Part shown: in pieces, positions 1 to 12,149 of the stretch
How the letters are laid out: every line of letters starts with the position of its first letter
Position numbering within the stretch: position 1 is the first letter of the stretch
NCBI RefSeq assembly: GCF_008728515.1
Contig: NC_044978.1
Span: forward strand, 887,771 to 951,770
Source: Papio anubis
Taxonomy: Eukaryota > Chordata > Mammalia > Primates > Cercopithecidae
Direction: 5' to 3'
Length of the DNA stretch: 64,000 nucleotides
The notes under the pieces: generated by a model
Seen by the model: the letters and a program-made list of their open reading frames with translations, nothing else
Database searches by the model: none
Told to the model about the DNA's origin: nothing
Position numbers and translations under genes: made by a program

Positions 1-1040
1 TTAGTACCGCTCTTAAACCATGACCTATCTAGCATGATCTCCTCTATGAGTTCAGTTGCTTTACTTGAGGCATTCAAAGCCTTATTGTGCCAAATACAGT
101 CAGGGTACACAACCTACCAAATACTATCAGATTTCTTACTTCCCTAAAATCCAGTCACATAGACTACTTGCAGTCAGTCTATAGAAAAGCTCAGAATAAT
201 AAGGCAGCAATCAGTTATTCTAAAGATATAGTTATTAATAACTTTAGATATACTAAGACAAATCTGTGTGTCTGATATCTAAACATGTCTTACAATACTA
301 AAGTTCAACTTTTCATACAAGGTTGTGTTGCTTTCATTCCTTTGAACTTTTAGAACTGGTGTCTTGATAACATTCCATAATAAATTGAATAAGAATAAAG
401 CTTCATGTTTTTTCAAAGTAAACTCCACACTGTAACTACATAATCTGAATATGTTTAGCAGATTTCATAATAATAACTATTGCTTATTTATTGCTTATTA
501 TGGGCTTGGCACCTAACATAAACAAACATGCACCTGAAATAACGTGTGCCGAGGAGCTAAAACTCACCAGAAGAAAATATTAGACAACCAACTATGTTGG
601 TTGATCACTGTCTTTACCACCATTTGGAACTGTCGTAACTGACTGAGCAGCAGCACCAGATTACTTTGTTTCTCAAAGTAATGCAAAATTTTATGCTTCC
701 CTAAAACGTTATTATATTTTACGATGCAATTTGCCTAATGTCGAATTTGGATAATTCTAGAGTATGTAACCTGTAAAGTTTTGAAGGTGGTTATTTCTTC
801 TGAGTCACACAAAGACCCTTTAGCTTTATTGCCTTTCACGCCCCTGTATATTTTCTTCCGGCATCATCCCAGTTAGAGTTGAGTGGGTATTAGAAGACTC
901 TCTTTCATCGTGAAATTGTCTTTATATGTTGTTGTTTTTCTTATCCTTGGATCCAAGTAAAATCCATTTCTTATAGCAGCAAGGAACAAGTCAGCAATAG
1001 CTTTATTGTAACTCCTTGAAGGTGTCAGAGAGAGTTTTCG
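1..1040. other. unassigned AT-rich DNA, no gene or repeat recognised
   Basis: I read both strands and saw no known repeat, splice-flanked exon or RNA gene. Open frames are short with no recognisable domain. The stretch could hold old repeats too decayed to see by eye. Confidence 0.5.
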
Positions 1041-1148
1041 AGCAGGAGTGATGCAGACATCATTTCAGAGGGAATGAGCAGCTGGATGCTTTCCAGCAGG
1101 AGTGAGGCAGACGTCATTCCGGAGGGAATGGTCAACTTGATGCACAGT
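1041..1148. repeat. two-copy tandem duplication, 54-bp period
   Basis: The segment starting agcaggagtgatgcagac at 1041 recurs as agcaggagtgaggcagac at 1095, so the period is 54 bp. Alignment is good for about 49 bp (through gatgc) with roughly eight differences, then fades. No transposon family is recognised here. It looks like an old local duplication; the frame through it has no known domain. Confidence 0.8.
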
Positions 1149-1860
1149 TACACAACGAAGGATGGGTGGAGTGGTCACCTGCAGATGGTGACAGTTCTTG
1201 CTGTGGGCTTCAGCTGTCACTCTGAGATCACTCATGTAAACTTGGTGACATATACACGCACCTTACATTCTGTGCGCAGCTGTTTGTGTTTTCCCTTTCT
1301 ATTCCATGTCACAACGTATAAAGCAGCCACAAGATCGGTCTGGCAGAGGCAGTTCGTCTGAATTCAGGAGGAGTACAGGGAACAGGCAGAGCTCTGACAT
1401 GCAGCCTGAACAGATGGATTCAAGGTCATAAGTCACAGGTGGCCAGAAACCAAAGACAGAAGACTGGTATCCAGAGATTTATTCTGGGATCAATGGTAAC
1501 TGCATGATTCTGAATCAGTGAAATTTGGGGATTTCTGAAGCAATTTGTCTTCTTGGAAAGTATAAAATGAGCAGATTATCTCTGCCTGAATTAAAGGGCT
1601 GTCTGGATTTGAAAGGATTCTGACCAACAAATACAGTCAGTCTGTCCTCTGCAGATTCCTCAGAAAGCTAACAGATAATACCAGGAGTATTACCTGAGTA
1701 ACTTTGGGGGGATCCTGGTTTAAATAAGGTTAACAAGAATCTTTCCTATAATGATTTTCAGATCTTATAATACATTTCTAAAAACATATCAGATCATGGA
1801 AGCTTTCAAAACTAAATATCTGGTGGAACTAGTGCTCTGCAGAAAAGTTTTTGAGGAAAG
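1149..1860. other. unassigned DNA
   Basis: No repeat or gene recognised up to the 5' break of the L1 fragment at about 1861. Confidence 0.45.
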
Positions 1861-3117
1861 GACACCCTATTCAATAAATGGTGCTGGGATAACTGGCTGG
1901 CCACACGCAGAAGAATGAAGCTGAATCCTTGTCACTCACCTTATACAAAAAATAACTCAAGAGGGATCAAAGACTTACATTTAAGACCAGAAACCATAAA
2001 AATTCTAGAAGATAACTTTGGAAAGACTCTCTAGACATTAGCCTACACAAAGAATTCAAGATTAAGACCCCAAAAGCAAATGCAACAAAAGCAAAAATAA
2101 ACTAATGGGACCTGATTAAACTAAAAAGCTTCTGCACAGCAAAAGAAATAATCAGCAGAGTAAACAGACAACCCAGAGTGGGAGAAAATCATCTGACAAA
2201 GGACTAGTTTTAAGAATCTATAAGGAACTCGAACAAATCAGAAAAAAAAACCCAAAAAACAAAAAACAAATAATTCCATCAAACAGAGGCAAAGGACATG
2301 AATAGATAATTCTCAAAAGATATACAAGCAGCCAACAAACATATAAAAAAACGCTCAACATCACTAATTACCAAGGAAATGCAAAGTAAAACCACAATGA
2401 GATACCACCTTACTCCTGTAGAATGGCTATAATTAATAAGTCAAAAAATAATAGATGTTGGCATGGATGTGGTGAAAAGGGAACACTTTACACTGCTGGT
2501 GGGAATGTAAACTAGTACAACCACTATGGAATACAGTACAAAGATTCCTTAAAGGACTAAACATAGAACTACCATTCAATCCAGCAATCCCCCTACTGGA
2601 TATCTACCCAGAGGAAAAGAGGTCAGTAAATTAAAAAACTGCCTGCATGTTTACAGCAGTATAGTTTCCAATTACAAAGACATGGAACTGGCTTCAGTGC
2701 CCATCAACCAACGAGTGGAAAAAGAAAATGTGGTATATATACACCATGGAATTCTATTCAGCCATAAAAAGGAATGAACTAGTGTCTTTTGCAGCAACTT
2801 GGATGGAGCTAGAGGCCATTATTCTAAGTGAAGTAACACAGGAGTGGAAAACCAAGTATCATACGTTCTCATTTATAAGTGGGAGCTAAAGCTATAAGAT
2901 TGCAAAGGGATGAGAGTAACATAATGGACTTGAGACCACAGGGGGAAGGTTGGAAGGGAGGTGGTGGATAAAAGACTGTGCACATTGAGTACAGTGTACA
3001 CTGCTCAGGTGATGGGTGCACCAAAATCTTAGAAATCACCACTTAAGAACTTATCCACGTAACCAAAAACCACCTCTACCCCAAAAACAATGGAAAGAAA
3101 AAGAAAAAGAAAAGAAA
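1861..3117 (+). mobile_element. LINE-1 3' fragment, 5' truncated
   Basis: The sequence enters L1 ORF2 near its C-terminal coding region (ctattcaataaatggtgctgg), runs through the 3' part of ORF2 and the 3' UTR (tgatgggtgcaccaaaatct), and ends in an A-rich tail at about 3085-3117. At ~1.25 kb it is a typical 5'-truncated retrotransposition product. ORF2 is broken by many stops. The 3' UTR suggests an older primate L1 (L1PB/L1MA range), which is inferred from memory. No clear TSD was found. Confidence 0.92.
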
Positions 3118-3348
3118 CCTCTTTGGGACATCCTGTGGTAATGGTCTCCTGGCATCCTTAAGGAGGGAAATCTGCTACCTTGGCAGGTGCATTTCCAGGT
3201 CTCTTCCCTAAGACTTGGCGGGCTGAATCCCTGGTGTGTGATTGTGATTTCACCAGTTGCTTTGTAAAGGAAAACTAGATATTTGATTCCTCTGTTTTCA
3301 TGTTACCTCATCCTACTAAGACATTCACTCCCATCAAGTGACCTTTTA

Positions 3349-3508
3349 CCCCATTTTAATTAAATATACTTCCCAGTTCTATACCTGAAGCTAGAAACTG
3401 TCTGAATCCTGCATCTCCAGCAGCCTGTCCCCATTTTAATTAAATATACTTCTCAGTCCTATACCCGAAGCTAGAAACTGTCTGAATCCCATATCTCCAG
3501 CAGCCTGT
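3349..3508. repeat. two-copy tandem duplication, 80-bp period
   Basis: Copies at 3349-3428 and 3429-3508 both open with ccccattttaattaaata and close with ctccagcagcctgt. I count about six differences in 80 bp, so the duplication is moderately old. It lies in otherwise unassigned DNA and makes no gene product that I can see. Confidence 0.93.
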
Positions 3509-3589
3509 CAGAGTATTCAACAGGACAGATATACTTAAATCATGCCAGATCTCCTCCCTTCATGGATTATTTGGCTGATTTGAAAAGCA

Positions 3590-3830
3590 CAATGGTAACT
3601 AACACCGTTACAGCAATAACAAGTTACTCACACTTACTGAGACATGATGTGCCAAGCACTGTGTTACATGGGCTGTCTTAGTCTTCACAACAAATCTGAC
3701 AGGCAGGCATTGTTATTATTCTGTTTTGTAAGTTTAAGGAAAAGAATCTCTTAAAGAGTATGTGACTTGCGCAAGGTTCTTCAAACTGTTGAGACAAGAT
3801 ACTGACCAAGTAGGTTTTCATCAGAGCCCA
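3590..3830 (+). repeat. MIR SINE, sense
   Basis: The order of landmarks matches the MIR core: acttactgagacatgatgtg, gccaagcactgtgttacatg, cttcacaacaaatctgac, ttgttattattctg, then tgtgacttgcgcaaggttct. This is an ancient tRNA-derived SINE fossil. The edges are approximate. Confidence 0.85.
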
Positions 3831-4029
3831 CATGCTTAGTTAGAATGATTTCATCTCTTACAATTTACTTGTTGTGTCCACAATAGTATAATTTTTCTAA
3901 TAACAGAGGCTAATTAACATTTTGGAGTTATCAACTTCAAATTTAAACCCCAGTCATTAAGTGTTGTCAAGTCCTCCTTATATTTCTCACATTTATCCAT
4001 TCTTTTTATTCCCATGATGAATACCATAT

Positions 4030-4390
4030 GCTTCCTTTGCTGGATTTTAGCAAAAATGAATCACTAATCTCCCAGGTGCCAGTCTTTTCTATTCCAACAA
4101 AATTTGCATACAGCTTCCAGATAATCTGCAATCATTGCTCTCACCACATCACCCTCTTACTCAAATATCTTTACTCTTTCTTCTTTAAGATAAATTCCAC
4201 AACTCTAAGTGGTGTTGCAGAAATTCTAACATTTGCATTTCATTGTTCTTATAAATGAAGCTTCCATTCCAACAAAGAGACCTTCTAATCATGGCCGGGA
4301 TGTACTCTATAGTCCTGACTCAGGTTTTCACACACAATTACTCCCTTGAGGAATGGACTGTCCCTTTCTCTTTATTATCCAAATTCTGTC
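4030..4390 (+). repeat. possible L2 LINE fragment, sense
   Basis: The stretch with ctcaccacatcaccctctta followed by a gataaattccac-like motif resembles the L2 3' region (the close-to-3'-end 'ctccagtggctcccc' block). The match is weak and was read by eye only. Confidence 0.4.
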
Positions 4391-6526
4391 TGTGCATTAT
4401 AAATGCATACGAATTTTTAAATAAATAACTACATTAAAATGTCAAAGACTATGTTGGTAGAACTCAATTGTGAGAAATCATTCAAATGACCTTTCCACTC
4501 ACGCTTTGCCGACACTGCAGTTCAGCTAACATCCTTCAAGAAGATTGGTCTTGCAGCACACGGCTCTCTTGTCCACTTACTAAACAACTATCTGTAGGAT
4601 AATATTGTTTTCTTGCTATAATTTGGCTTCGGGAGCTTGAGATAATCCATTTAGGTTATTATAAAGGAATATAAGAGTCATAATAGATTCCTTGAACACT
4701 TTTGTCCATTCATTGTTTGACTGACACATGGGAATCTTAAGGATAAACTTTCTGCTCTCTCTATAATTAGAAATTTTCTGGTTTAATAATTTGATAAAAT
4801 TACACAGACACCCATACTGTCAAATTAAAATTCTTACTAGAAGAGTGAGAATTTTGAGAGTATTTTAAATATACTCTACTCCAGATTCCTTTACCTTAGA
4901 GGCAGCCTCACACTTGATTCTAGGTTAATTTGGGACCTCTGGACGAAATGTTAAATATCAAAAATCTTCTGGCATTGCCCATGTTATTAGGAATAGTAAA
5001 ACTGCTTTTGCAAACTTCTAAGCAATGTATGTAACGTTTCACTCCATTGTAAGTACAATGATAGCATTTTTCTGTAGTGCTTTCAGACAATGTCTGTATC
5101 TACAAGCACAGAGGGGTACAGGGAATTGAAAGCATAATGGTATTTAATTTGATTAATTACCTCATTATGGCCTTGGTTTTCCATCTCCCTCTGTGAATGA
5201 AACATAGACAGAGTAAAAATGTTCTGAAATATTCCAGGTCTCGAATTACATGTAGGTGTTTTTTCTTTTAAGGAAACGTCTAAAATCCCCTGGATCGTAT
5301 CACCAAAAGCTAAGCCTTTACTAATGATGCATATTCACTGAAATCAGTTTGCATCTTCAAACTAATCCTATAACATTTTATTTCCTGTTGAATTAAGTGG
5401 TAAAAGGTTTAGTTGCATTTTCTCCAATATGAAAACTATACATTCCCGATCTCAGTGCAAGCTCCTTTCATCATGAGTTCACAATTCAGCCTACACATCC
5501 AGCTTGAAGTGATCTGCAATTTGATTCTTAAATTTATAAATGTCAGGTTTGTGAATTGGATCTGAAGGAAAATGGTAAGCAAGGTTTCAAAGTCTAGATG
5601 TAAAACACATGAAAATTTGTACACGGACAAAGTTGCCTGCTCCTATTACAGTACCTATCCTCTAGAGAGAGTTTAGACTAAAATGAAGGAAAAAGACTAC
5701 AATCCTTCTTTTTAGTTGTTAACTAGTAGACCTTTTGATCTAACATGATTTATTGCTGTCCTCACATGCAGTTAAATATCAAGTCTGCTTTGAGCTGAGA
5801 AAGCTTCCAAGGTCCATAATAATTTGTTTTCAAATTGGCGTGTAACAGCTGGTGGATTGTCATCATTGTGAGGGTGGACCATGGGCCTTCTGCAGTGAGG
5901 CCACTTACTCAGCAACCCATACTCCATCCGTCTTTCCCTGGCCTCTTCTCTGACACTGAGTCACATCAAAGCCCCAATTCCCTTTTCTAGGTAAGACTTT
6001 ACAAGAAGGTGAAATGATGTTGATTAAGCCCACTTATAACTGCAATATATATCTCCGATTTCAAATAAGATGAATGAGCCACCAAACCAGTTCAGTGGTA
6101 CTAGGAAAGCAACATCTCTTCTCCCTTTACTGTTTTCATCCTAATGACCTAGGGGTTAAATATGACTCTAATTGGAGTTTGATCACATTTAGTGCTTTGC
6201 AATAAAGAGATGAGAATTTGAAATTGGTAAGTGTATATTTAAGTGTGTGAAAAGAAAAATTATCCCTGATTTAAAAACAAAGGCTACACAAACAAAATGA
6301 AATTGTCCATGTCAAAAAAGTAAAATAGAAAATGGGGGGATTGCAAGCTAACAAAAAATATTTTTGCTTCATTTTAAGCTTTTTTAAAAAAATTATCAAA
6401 TAAATTACCATGATTTTAAACTGGAATTCATGTATGGACTTGCAAGATCATGAATACCGTATTCCTAATTGCCATCAAAGTCCCAGCCCTATTAAAGATG
6501 AGCCTATGTGATTAGACTTTAGAAAG
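4391..6526. other. unassigned AT-rich DNA
   Basis: No confident repeat, exon or RNA gene was seen across this ~2.1 kb. Short open frames lack recognisable domains. Confidence 0.45.
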
Positions 6527-6677
6527 ACATGCTCTCAATGGCATCAAAAATAATGACTTTTTTACTGAAGGTTTTCAATTTACTTTGGCCAGATCCATCA
6601 GAGGAATCATTACCTAGGGCAGCTACAGGCTTATAACATGTGATTCTTTCTTCTTTTTGTGTTTTTCTTTTTTTTTC

Positions 6678-6708
<31 letters not shown>

Positions 6709-8004
6709 TGAGATGGAGTCTCTCTCACCCAGACTGGAGTACAGTGGCATGATCTCGGCTCACTGAAACCTCCTTCTCCCGGGTTCAAGCAATTCTCCTG
6801 CCTCAGCCTATGGAGTAGCTGAGATTACAGACAGGTGCCACCATGCCTGGCTACTTTTTATATTTTTAAGAGAGACGGGGTTTCACTATGTTGGCCAGGC
6901 TGGTCTCAAACTCCTAACCTCAAGTGATCTGCCTGCCTAAGCCTCCCAAACTGCTAGGATAAAAGGTGTGAGCCACACTCCTGGCCCATGTAATTCTCAA
7001 ATAATAAGACTGGAAATCTAAATTAGTTTTTGATCCATGGGCTGTAGAATGAATATTGTATTAACAGGCATAAAAAAACATTGATTTCCTTGTACACCCC
7101 CATCAGAGCTCTCAGTGACAGGTGCTTTGTCAATGAGCAGTAATAAACTTTGAAAGAAATCCTTTTTTCTGAGCAGTCAGCTTAAACTATTTAGTAAAGC
7201 TTATGGTAAGACAGATGTGCTGTCATAAATGATTTGTTGCTCTAGTCATAGAGCATAGGCAGAGTAGATTAAGCATAAATCTTAAGACCCTAAGATTTTG
7301 AGAAGAGCAAGTGAGCATTGCCTTCAACTTAACCTCACCAGCTGCATTAGTCCCTAACAAAAGAGTCAGCCTGTCCTTTGATGCTTTAAAGTCAAGCATT
7401 GACTTGACTTCTCTTCTGTAGCTATGAAAGTCCTAGATGGCATCTTCTCCCAACACAAAGCTCTTTAGTCTGCATTGAAATTCTGTTGTTCAGTGTGGCC
7501 ACCTTCATCAATGATCTTAGCCAGATCTTCTGGGTAACTTGCTACAGCTTCTACACAAGTACTTGCTGCTTCATCTTGCACTTCTACGTTACAAAGATGG
7601 CTTCTTTCCTTAAGCCTCATGGACCAACAATCTCTGCTAGCATCCGACTTTTCTTCTGCAACTTTCTCACCTGTCTCAGCCTTCACAGAATTGAAGAGAG
7701 TTAGGATCTTGCTCTGGATTAGGCTTTGGCTTAATGGAATGTTGTGGTTGTTTTGATCCATCTAGACCAGTACAACTTTCTCCTTATCAGCAGCAAGGCT
7801 GTTTTACTTTCTTATCATTCATGTGTCCACTAGGTTAGCACTTTTAATTTCCTTAAGGAACTTTTCCTTTGCATTCACAACCTGGCTAATTTGCTTGGTT
7901 CTAGAGGCCTTTTCAGCTTATCTTCCTCACTAAGCTTAGCAATATCCAGCTTTTAGTTTAAAGCGGGAGATGTGCTTTCCTTTCACTTGAACACGTAGAG
8001 GCAC
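6527..8004 (-). pseudogene. Tigger1 transposase remnant
   Basis: A 98-residue minus-strand frame (7465-7761) matches the N-terminal/central Tigger1 transposase, with hallmark peptides HNIPLSQSLIQSK and SYPEDLAKIIDEGG. A second piece (SSDGSGQSKLKTF) sits beyond the Alu at about 6540-6610, in C-terminal order. The family start codon appears lost near 8002, frameshifts and stops separate the blocks, and the C-terminus is absent. It was a nuclear DNA-binding DDE-type transposase and is now non-functional. Confidence 0.88.
6648..6986 (-). mobile_element. Alu, antisense, inserted in Tigger1
   Basis: A full-length Alu in reverse orientation: an impure T-rich tail (6648-6709), then gagatggagtctctctcacc, and the 5' end of the element near 6986. 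The flanks catgtgattct (6637-6647) and catgtaattct (6987-6997) form an 11-bp TSD with one mismatch. The element inserted after Tigger1. Confidence 0.96.
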
Positions 8005-9079
8005 TGTAGGGTTAGTAAGTGGTCAGTTTGACGCTGTTGTGTCTAGGGGAACGGGAACGCCCAAGGAGAGACAGAAACAGGGGAACAGCTGGTCAGTGGA
8101 GCAGTGAGAACATGCACACTGTTTATCGGTTAAAGTTCACCATCTTCTACGGCATAGTTCATGTGCTCCAAAAGATTTATAATGGTAACCTCAAACATTA
8201 CTGACCATGGATCACTAAATCAGATATAATAATAATGAAAACTTTCGAAATATTGAGAGAATTACCAAAATGTGACAGAGACAGGAAGTGAGCAAATGTT
8301 GTTGGAAAAATGGTGCCAATCTATAGAACTGCTCAACACAGAGTTGCCACAAACATTTAATTTGTAAAAATCACAATATCTTTAAGTGCAATAAAGCTAA
8401 GCACAATAAAGCAAGGTATGCCTGCATTTGAATGCTTTGGGAGGGAAAAAGGCTCCAGACAAACCTCAAAAAGACTATACATAAAATCAAAGGTAAATTT
8501 CATAAGAAACATTTGCATACCCTTTAATATAAATACATGATGCCAAAAGTATTTCTAATTATAATTTCTATCTTATACTGGAGTGTGTGGTTACAGAATG
8601 AAATACCATTTTGAGCCAGGAAAACTTACATCTGGTTTTAAAATATTTCAGAGCGAAGGGAAGCAGTGAGTGAATGTGCAGCCCTGGGAAACCACGCCTC
8701 TTCCACAGAACTTTGCAACCCTCAGATCAGGAGATCCCCTTGCGAGCCCACCTCCAGGGCCTTGGGTCTGACACACAGAGCTGCGTGGAGTCTTGACAGA
8801 GCAGCTGCTCAGGAATGCACAGAGACCCAGGAGCTTTACATACTCCGGCCCTGGGCTCCCTGACCAAGGTGTTGGAACTCAGGCAAGGCAGGAGGTCCAT
8901 ACTTACTCCTAGAAACGGAGCTGAATCCAGGGGGCTGAGTGGCATCAGTATGCAGGCCCCACTTTCACAGCACCTCACAAAATAAGACCCCCTGGTGTGG
9001 AATTCCAGTCGGCCACTGACACCAGGGTGGCGCCTGCCTGAGACAGGACCGAGCCCTGGAGGAGAGGGGCTGCCATCTG

Positions 9080-10533
9080 TGCTGTTTGGATAACTCAGCT
9101 GTTCCAGCCTGCTGGCGCTGGAGAGTCCAAACAGTCTGGAGGAGGAAGGGTCACCCCAAAGCGGCACAGCTGCTTTTCCAGAATGTGGCCAGGCTGCTTC
9201 TTTAACTGGGATGCTGACCTACTTTCTCCTCCTTGTGGGGTGGGTCCTCCAGGCCAGGGCCTCCGGCCACCCCCACTTGTATTCTACAGACAGAGCTCTG
9301 ATTTCTCCCTGGGAGGACATGCCCGGGGTAGGGGCATGCTACCATGTTGCTGTTTGGAAAACTCGGCCATTCCAGCCTGCGGGCTTTGGAGAGACCAAGC
9401 CAACTGAGGCAGAGGCGGCTCCTCAGCATGTTACAGCTGTTTTGTTGAGGTGTGGGGAAACTGCTTCTTTAAAGCGGGCTCTGATACATTCCTCCTCGCT
9501 GGGCAGGTCCTCCCATCTGGGGCCTCCAGCCACCCCTGTCTGTGTTCTATGGCAGAAAGACTTCTAATTTCTCCCTGGGGCAGAGTGCCTGGGGAGTGGG
9601 GTGGGCCGCCACCTTTGCTGTTTGTGAAGCAGCGTCATTGCCTGGGGTTAATATCTGAGGTTCGTTGCCTTATGCCAATGAAATCAAGGACAGGGGCACA
9701 CATGAAGTGAGAATAAGAGTGGAGGTTTAATAGGCAAAAGAAAGAGAAAGGAGAACAGCTGTCCCTCCTGTGAGAGAGAGGGGTGCGCGAGTGGGACCTC
9801 CAGCTGAAAGTGGAGTGCACAGGGTTTTACAGACTGGCTTGAGGAGGCGGTGTCTGATTTACACAGGGCCCAAAGATTGGTTGGACCAGGTCTGACATTT
9901 ACATAGTGTGTGAGGAAGCTGGTGGCCCCACCCTAATCTTTTATTATGCAAATGGAGTCTCTACATGGCTGGTGCTAAGTAGCCTGCTCCTTACTGTGCA
10001 AAAGGTTGACAAAAAAAGGGGAAGACGGAGCTGCCATGTTGGACACACCCAGCCCACAGGCAGCCTTTTCCTATTGGCACAGCTGCCAGCATTCACCTGT
10101 GTAAGCTTCCAGCTTGCTTGTCTGTGTATGCAGCTTGATTTTATAGACTGCTCTTTGTTAGAAAAGAAAATGATTTGGGAGCTGCTTTTCATTAAAAGAA
10201 ACACTCTACTGAAGACTTCCTGACCCTCACTGTCGGCCTAAATAATTTCTTCTTAACTCTTATATCATTTGGGCATCTCAGCCAGTCCAGCCTGTGGGCC
10301 TTGGAAAGCCCAAAGCAAATGAAGTCCAAAAGGATCCCCAACACAGCACAGCTGCTCAACTAAAACACAACCAGACTGCTTCTTTGAGTGGGTCCCTGAT
10401 CCTGTTTCCTCCAATCTGACTGAGACCTCCAAACCAGGGTTTCCAGACACCTCTTACAGGTGCATTCGGGTGGGTAACAGGTCAATACCCTACAAGGACG
10501 GAGCTTCCAGAGGAAGGAGGAAGCTGCCATGTT
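9080..10533 (+). repeat. Three ~268-bp tandem units in the L1 5' UTR
   Basis: The phrase tgctgttt recurs at 9080, 9348 and 9616, spaced exactly 268 bp. Each unit continues with a 'ccattccagcctg..ggg' block, 'actgcttctttaa' and 'cctccagcca'. The third unit is split by an LTR, and after removal it spans about 271 bp, ending at tgctgtttt (10534). The units differ by roughly a quarter of positions. Repeated 5' UTR blocks can modulate L1 promoter strength; a promoter role here is inference. Confidence 0.8.
9625..10267 (-). mobile_element. Solo ERV LTR (class I-type), antisense, in the L1 5' UTR
   Basis: The 643-bp insert begins tg and ends ca and is flanked by the 4-bp TSD tttg (9621-9624 and 10268-10271), as expected for class I (ERV1) integrases. 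On the minus strand it shows a ccaatagg box, gcataataaaag, and an attaaa-type poly(A) signal near 9726. No retroviral coding sequence accompanies it, so it is a solo LTR formed by LTR-LTR recombination. I did not resolve the family name. Confidence 0.85.
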
Positions 10534-10671
10534 TGCTGTTTTGCAGGCTTCACTGGTGATACCTCCAAGTACTGAAAAAATCGAGGTGACTAGGGCCTGG
10601 AGAAGACCACCAGCAAACTACAGAAGTCTTATGGAAGAGTGGCCAAACTATTCAAAGAAAAACAAACAAAC

Positions 10672-11745
10672 AATGAAAACCCCATCCAAAGGTCAGCAAC
10701 CTCAAAGATTGGAGGTGGATAAGCCCACAAAGATGAGAAAGAATCAGCACAAAAATGCTGAAAACTCAAAATCCAGAGTGCCCCCTTTTTTCCAAATGAC
10801 CGCAACACCTCTCTAGCAAGGAAGGGTTCAGAACCGGGCTGAGGCTGAGAGGACTGAAATCATAGAAGTAGCCTTCAGAATGTGGAAAAAAGCAAACTTT
10901 GCTGAGCTAAAGGAGCACATTGTAACACAGTGCAAGGAAGGTAAGAATCATGATAAAACAATGCAGCTGACAGTCAAATAACCACTATAGAGAGAAGCAT
11001 AACAGACCTGATAGAGTTGAAAAACACATGTCAAGAACTTCACAATGCAATCACATGTAATAATAGCAGAAGAGACCAAGTGGAGAAAAGAATCTCAGAA
11101 CATGAAAACTGTCTTTCTGAAATAAGACAAGTAGACCAGAATAGAGAAAAAAAATTAAAAGAAATGAACACAACCTCCAAGAAATATGGGATTATGTTGA
11201 GAGACCCAGACTATGATTGATTGGCATACCTGAAAGAGACGGGGAGATGGGACCAATTTGAAAAAAAATTTCAGTATATCATCTGGAGAAACTCCTCAAC
11301 CTAGCAAGACAGGGCAACATTCAAATTCAGGAAATGGAGAGAACCCCATTAAGATAATCCATGAGCAGGTCATCGCCAAGACACGTAATCATCAGATTCA
11401 TCAAGGTCAAAATGATAGAATAAATGTTAAGGGCAGCCAGAGGAAAAGGCCAGGTCACCTACAAAGGGAAGCCCATCAGACCAACAGTGGACCTCTCAGT
11501 GGGAACTCTACAAGCCAGAAGAGACCGTGGGCCAATATTCAATATTCCTAAAGAAAAGAATGTCCAACCCAGAATTTCATATTTGGCCAAACTACGCTTC
11601 ATAAGAGAAGGAAAAGTAAGATCCTTGTCAGACAAGCAAATGCTGAGGGAATTCATTACCACCAGACCTTCCGTACAGGAGCTCCTGGAAAAAAAAGTGC
11701 CAAATGTGGAAAAGAAAAACTATTACCAGCCACTACAATAACACA
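10672..11745 (+). pseudogene. L1 ORF1 (RNA-binding protein) remnant
   Basis: Lysine/glutamine-rich N-terminal sequence, then a coiled-coil-like region (11017-11220), then the C-terminal block with GKPIRPTVDLS (about 11466-11500). The reading frame shifts between the blocks (the N-terminal part, 11017-11220 and 11424-11741 are separate open frames), so no intact ORF1p can be made. ORF1p is the L1 nucleic-acid chaperone that coats L1 RNA. Confidence 0.85.
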
Positions 11746-12149
11746 CTTAAGTACACAGAACAGTGACACTATAAAGAAACCACATAAACAAGACTGCAAA
11801 AGGACCAGCTAGCATCATGACAACAGGATGAAATCCACACATAACAATACTAACATTAAATGTAAATAAGTTAAATGTCCCCATTAAAAGACACAGAATG
11901 ACAAGCTGGATAAAAACCAAGACCCATTGGTATGCTGTCTTCAAGAGACCCATCTCATATGCAAGACACACATAGGCTCAAAATAAAGGGATGGAGGAAA
12001 ATTTACCAAGCAAATGGAAAACAAACAAACAAAAAACAGGGGTTGGAATCCTTTGTTGGTTTAAAAAAGACTTTAAATCAACAAAGATCAAAACAGACAA
12101 AGAAGGGCATTACATAATGGTAAAGGTTTCAATTCAATAAGAAAAGCTA

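Larger units (their letters stand above)
6527..8424 (-). mobile_element. Tigger1 DNA transposon (TcMar-Tigger), antisense, interrupted
   Basis: On the minus strand the copy starts with its 5' terminal inverted repeat at 8424 (reads caggcatacc inward). It runs through the 5' UTR and transposase region, and homology stops near 6527, so the 3' part and second terminal repeat are missing. Matching segments occur on both sides of an antisense Alu at 6648-6986, which shows later insertion. About 1.55 kb of a ~2.4 kb family consensus remains. Tigger1 is a long-extinct pogo-like cut-and-paste element. Confidence 0.92.

Noticed and set aside
1861..3117. Continuation of the 8.6-17.6 kb L1
   Set aside because: It has its own 3' UTR and tail and lies 5 kb upstream in the same orientation, so it is a separate insertion.
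8727..9167. 146-codon minus-strand frame
   Set aside because: Antisense to the GC-rich L1 5' UTR; no domain, a composition effect.
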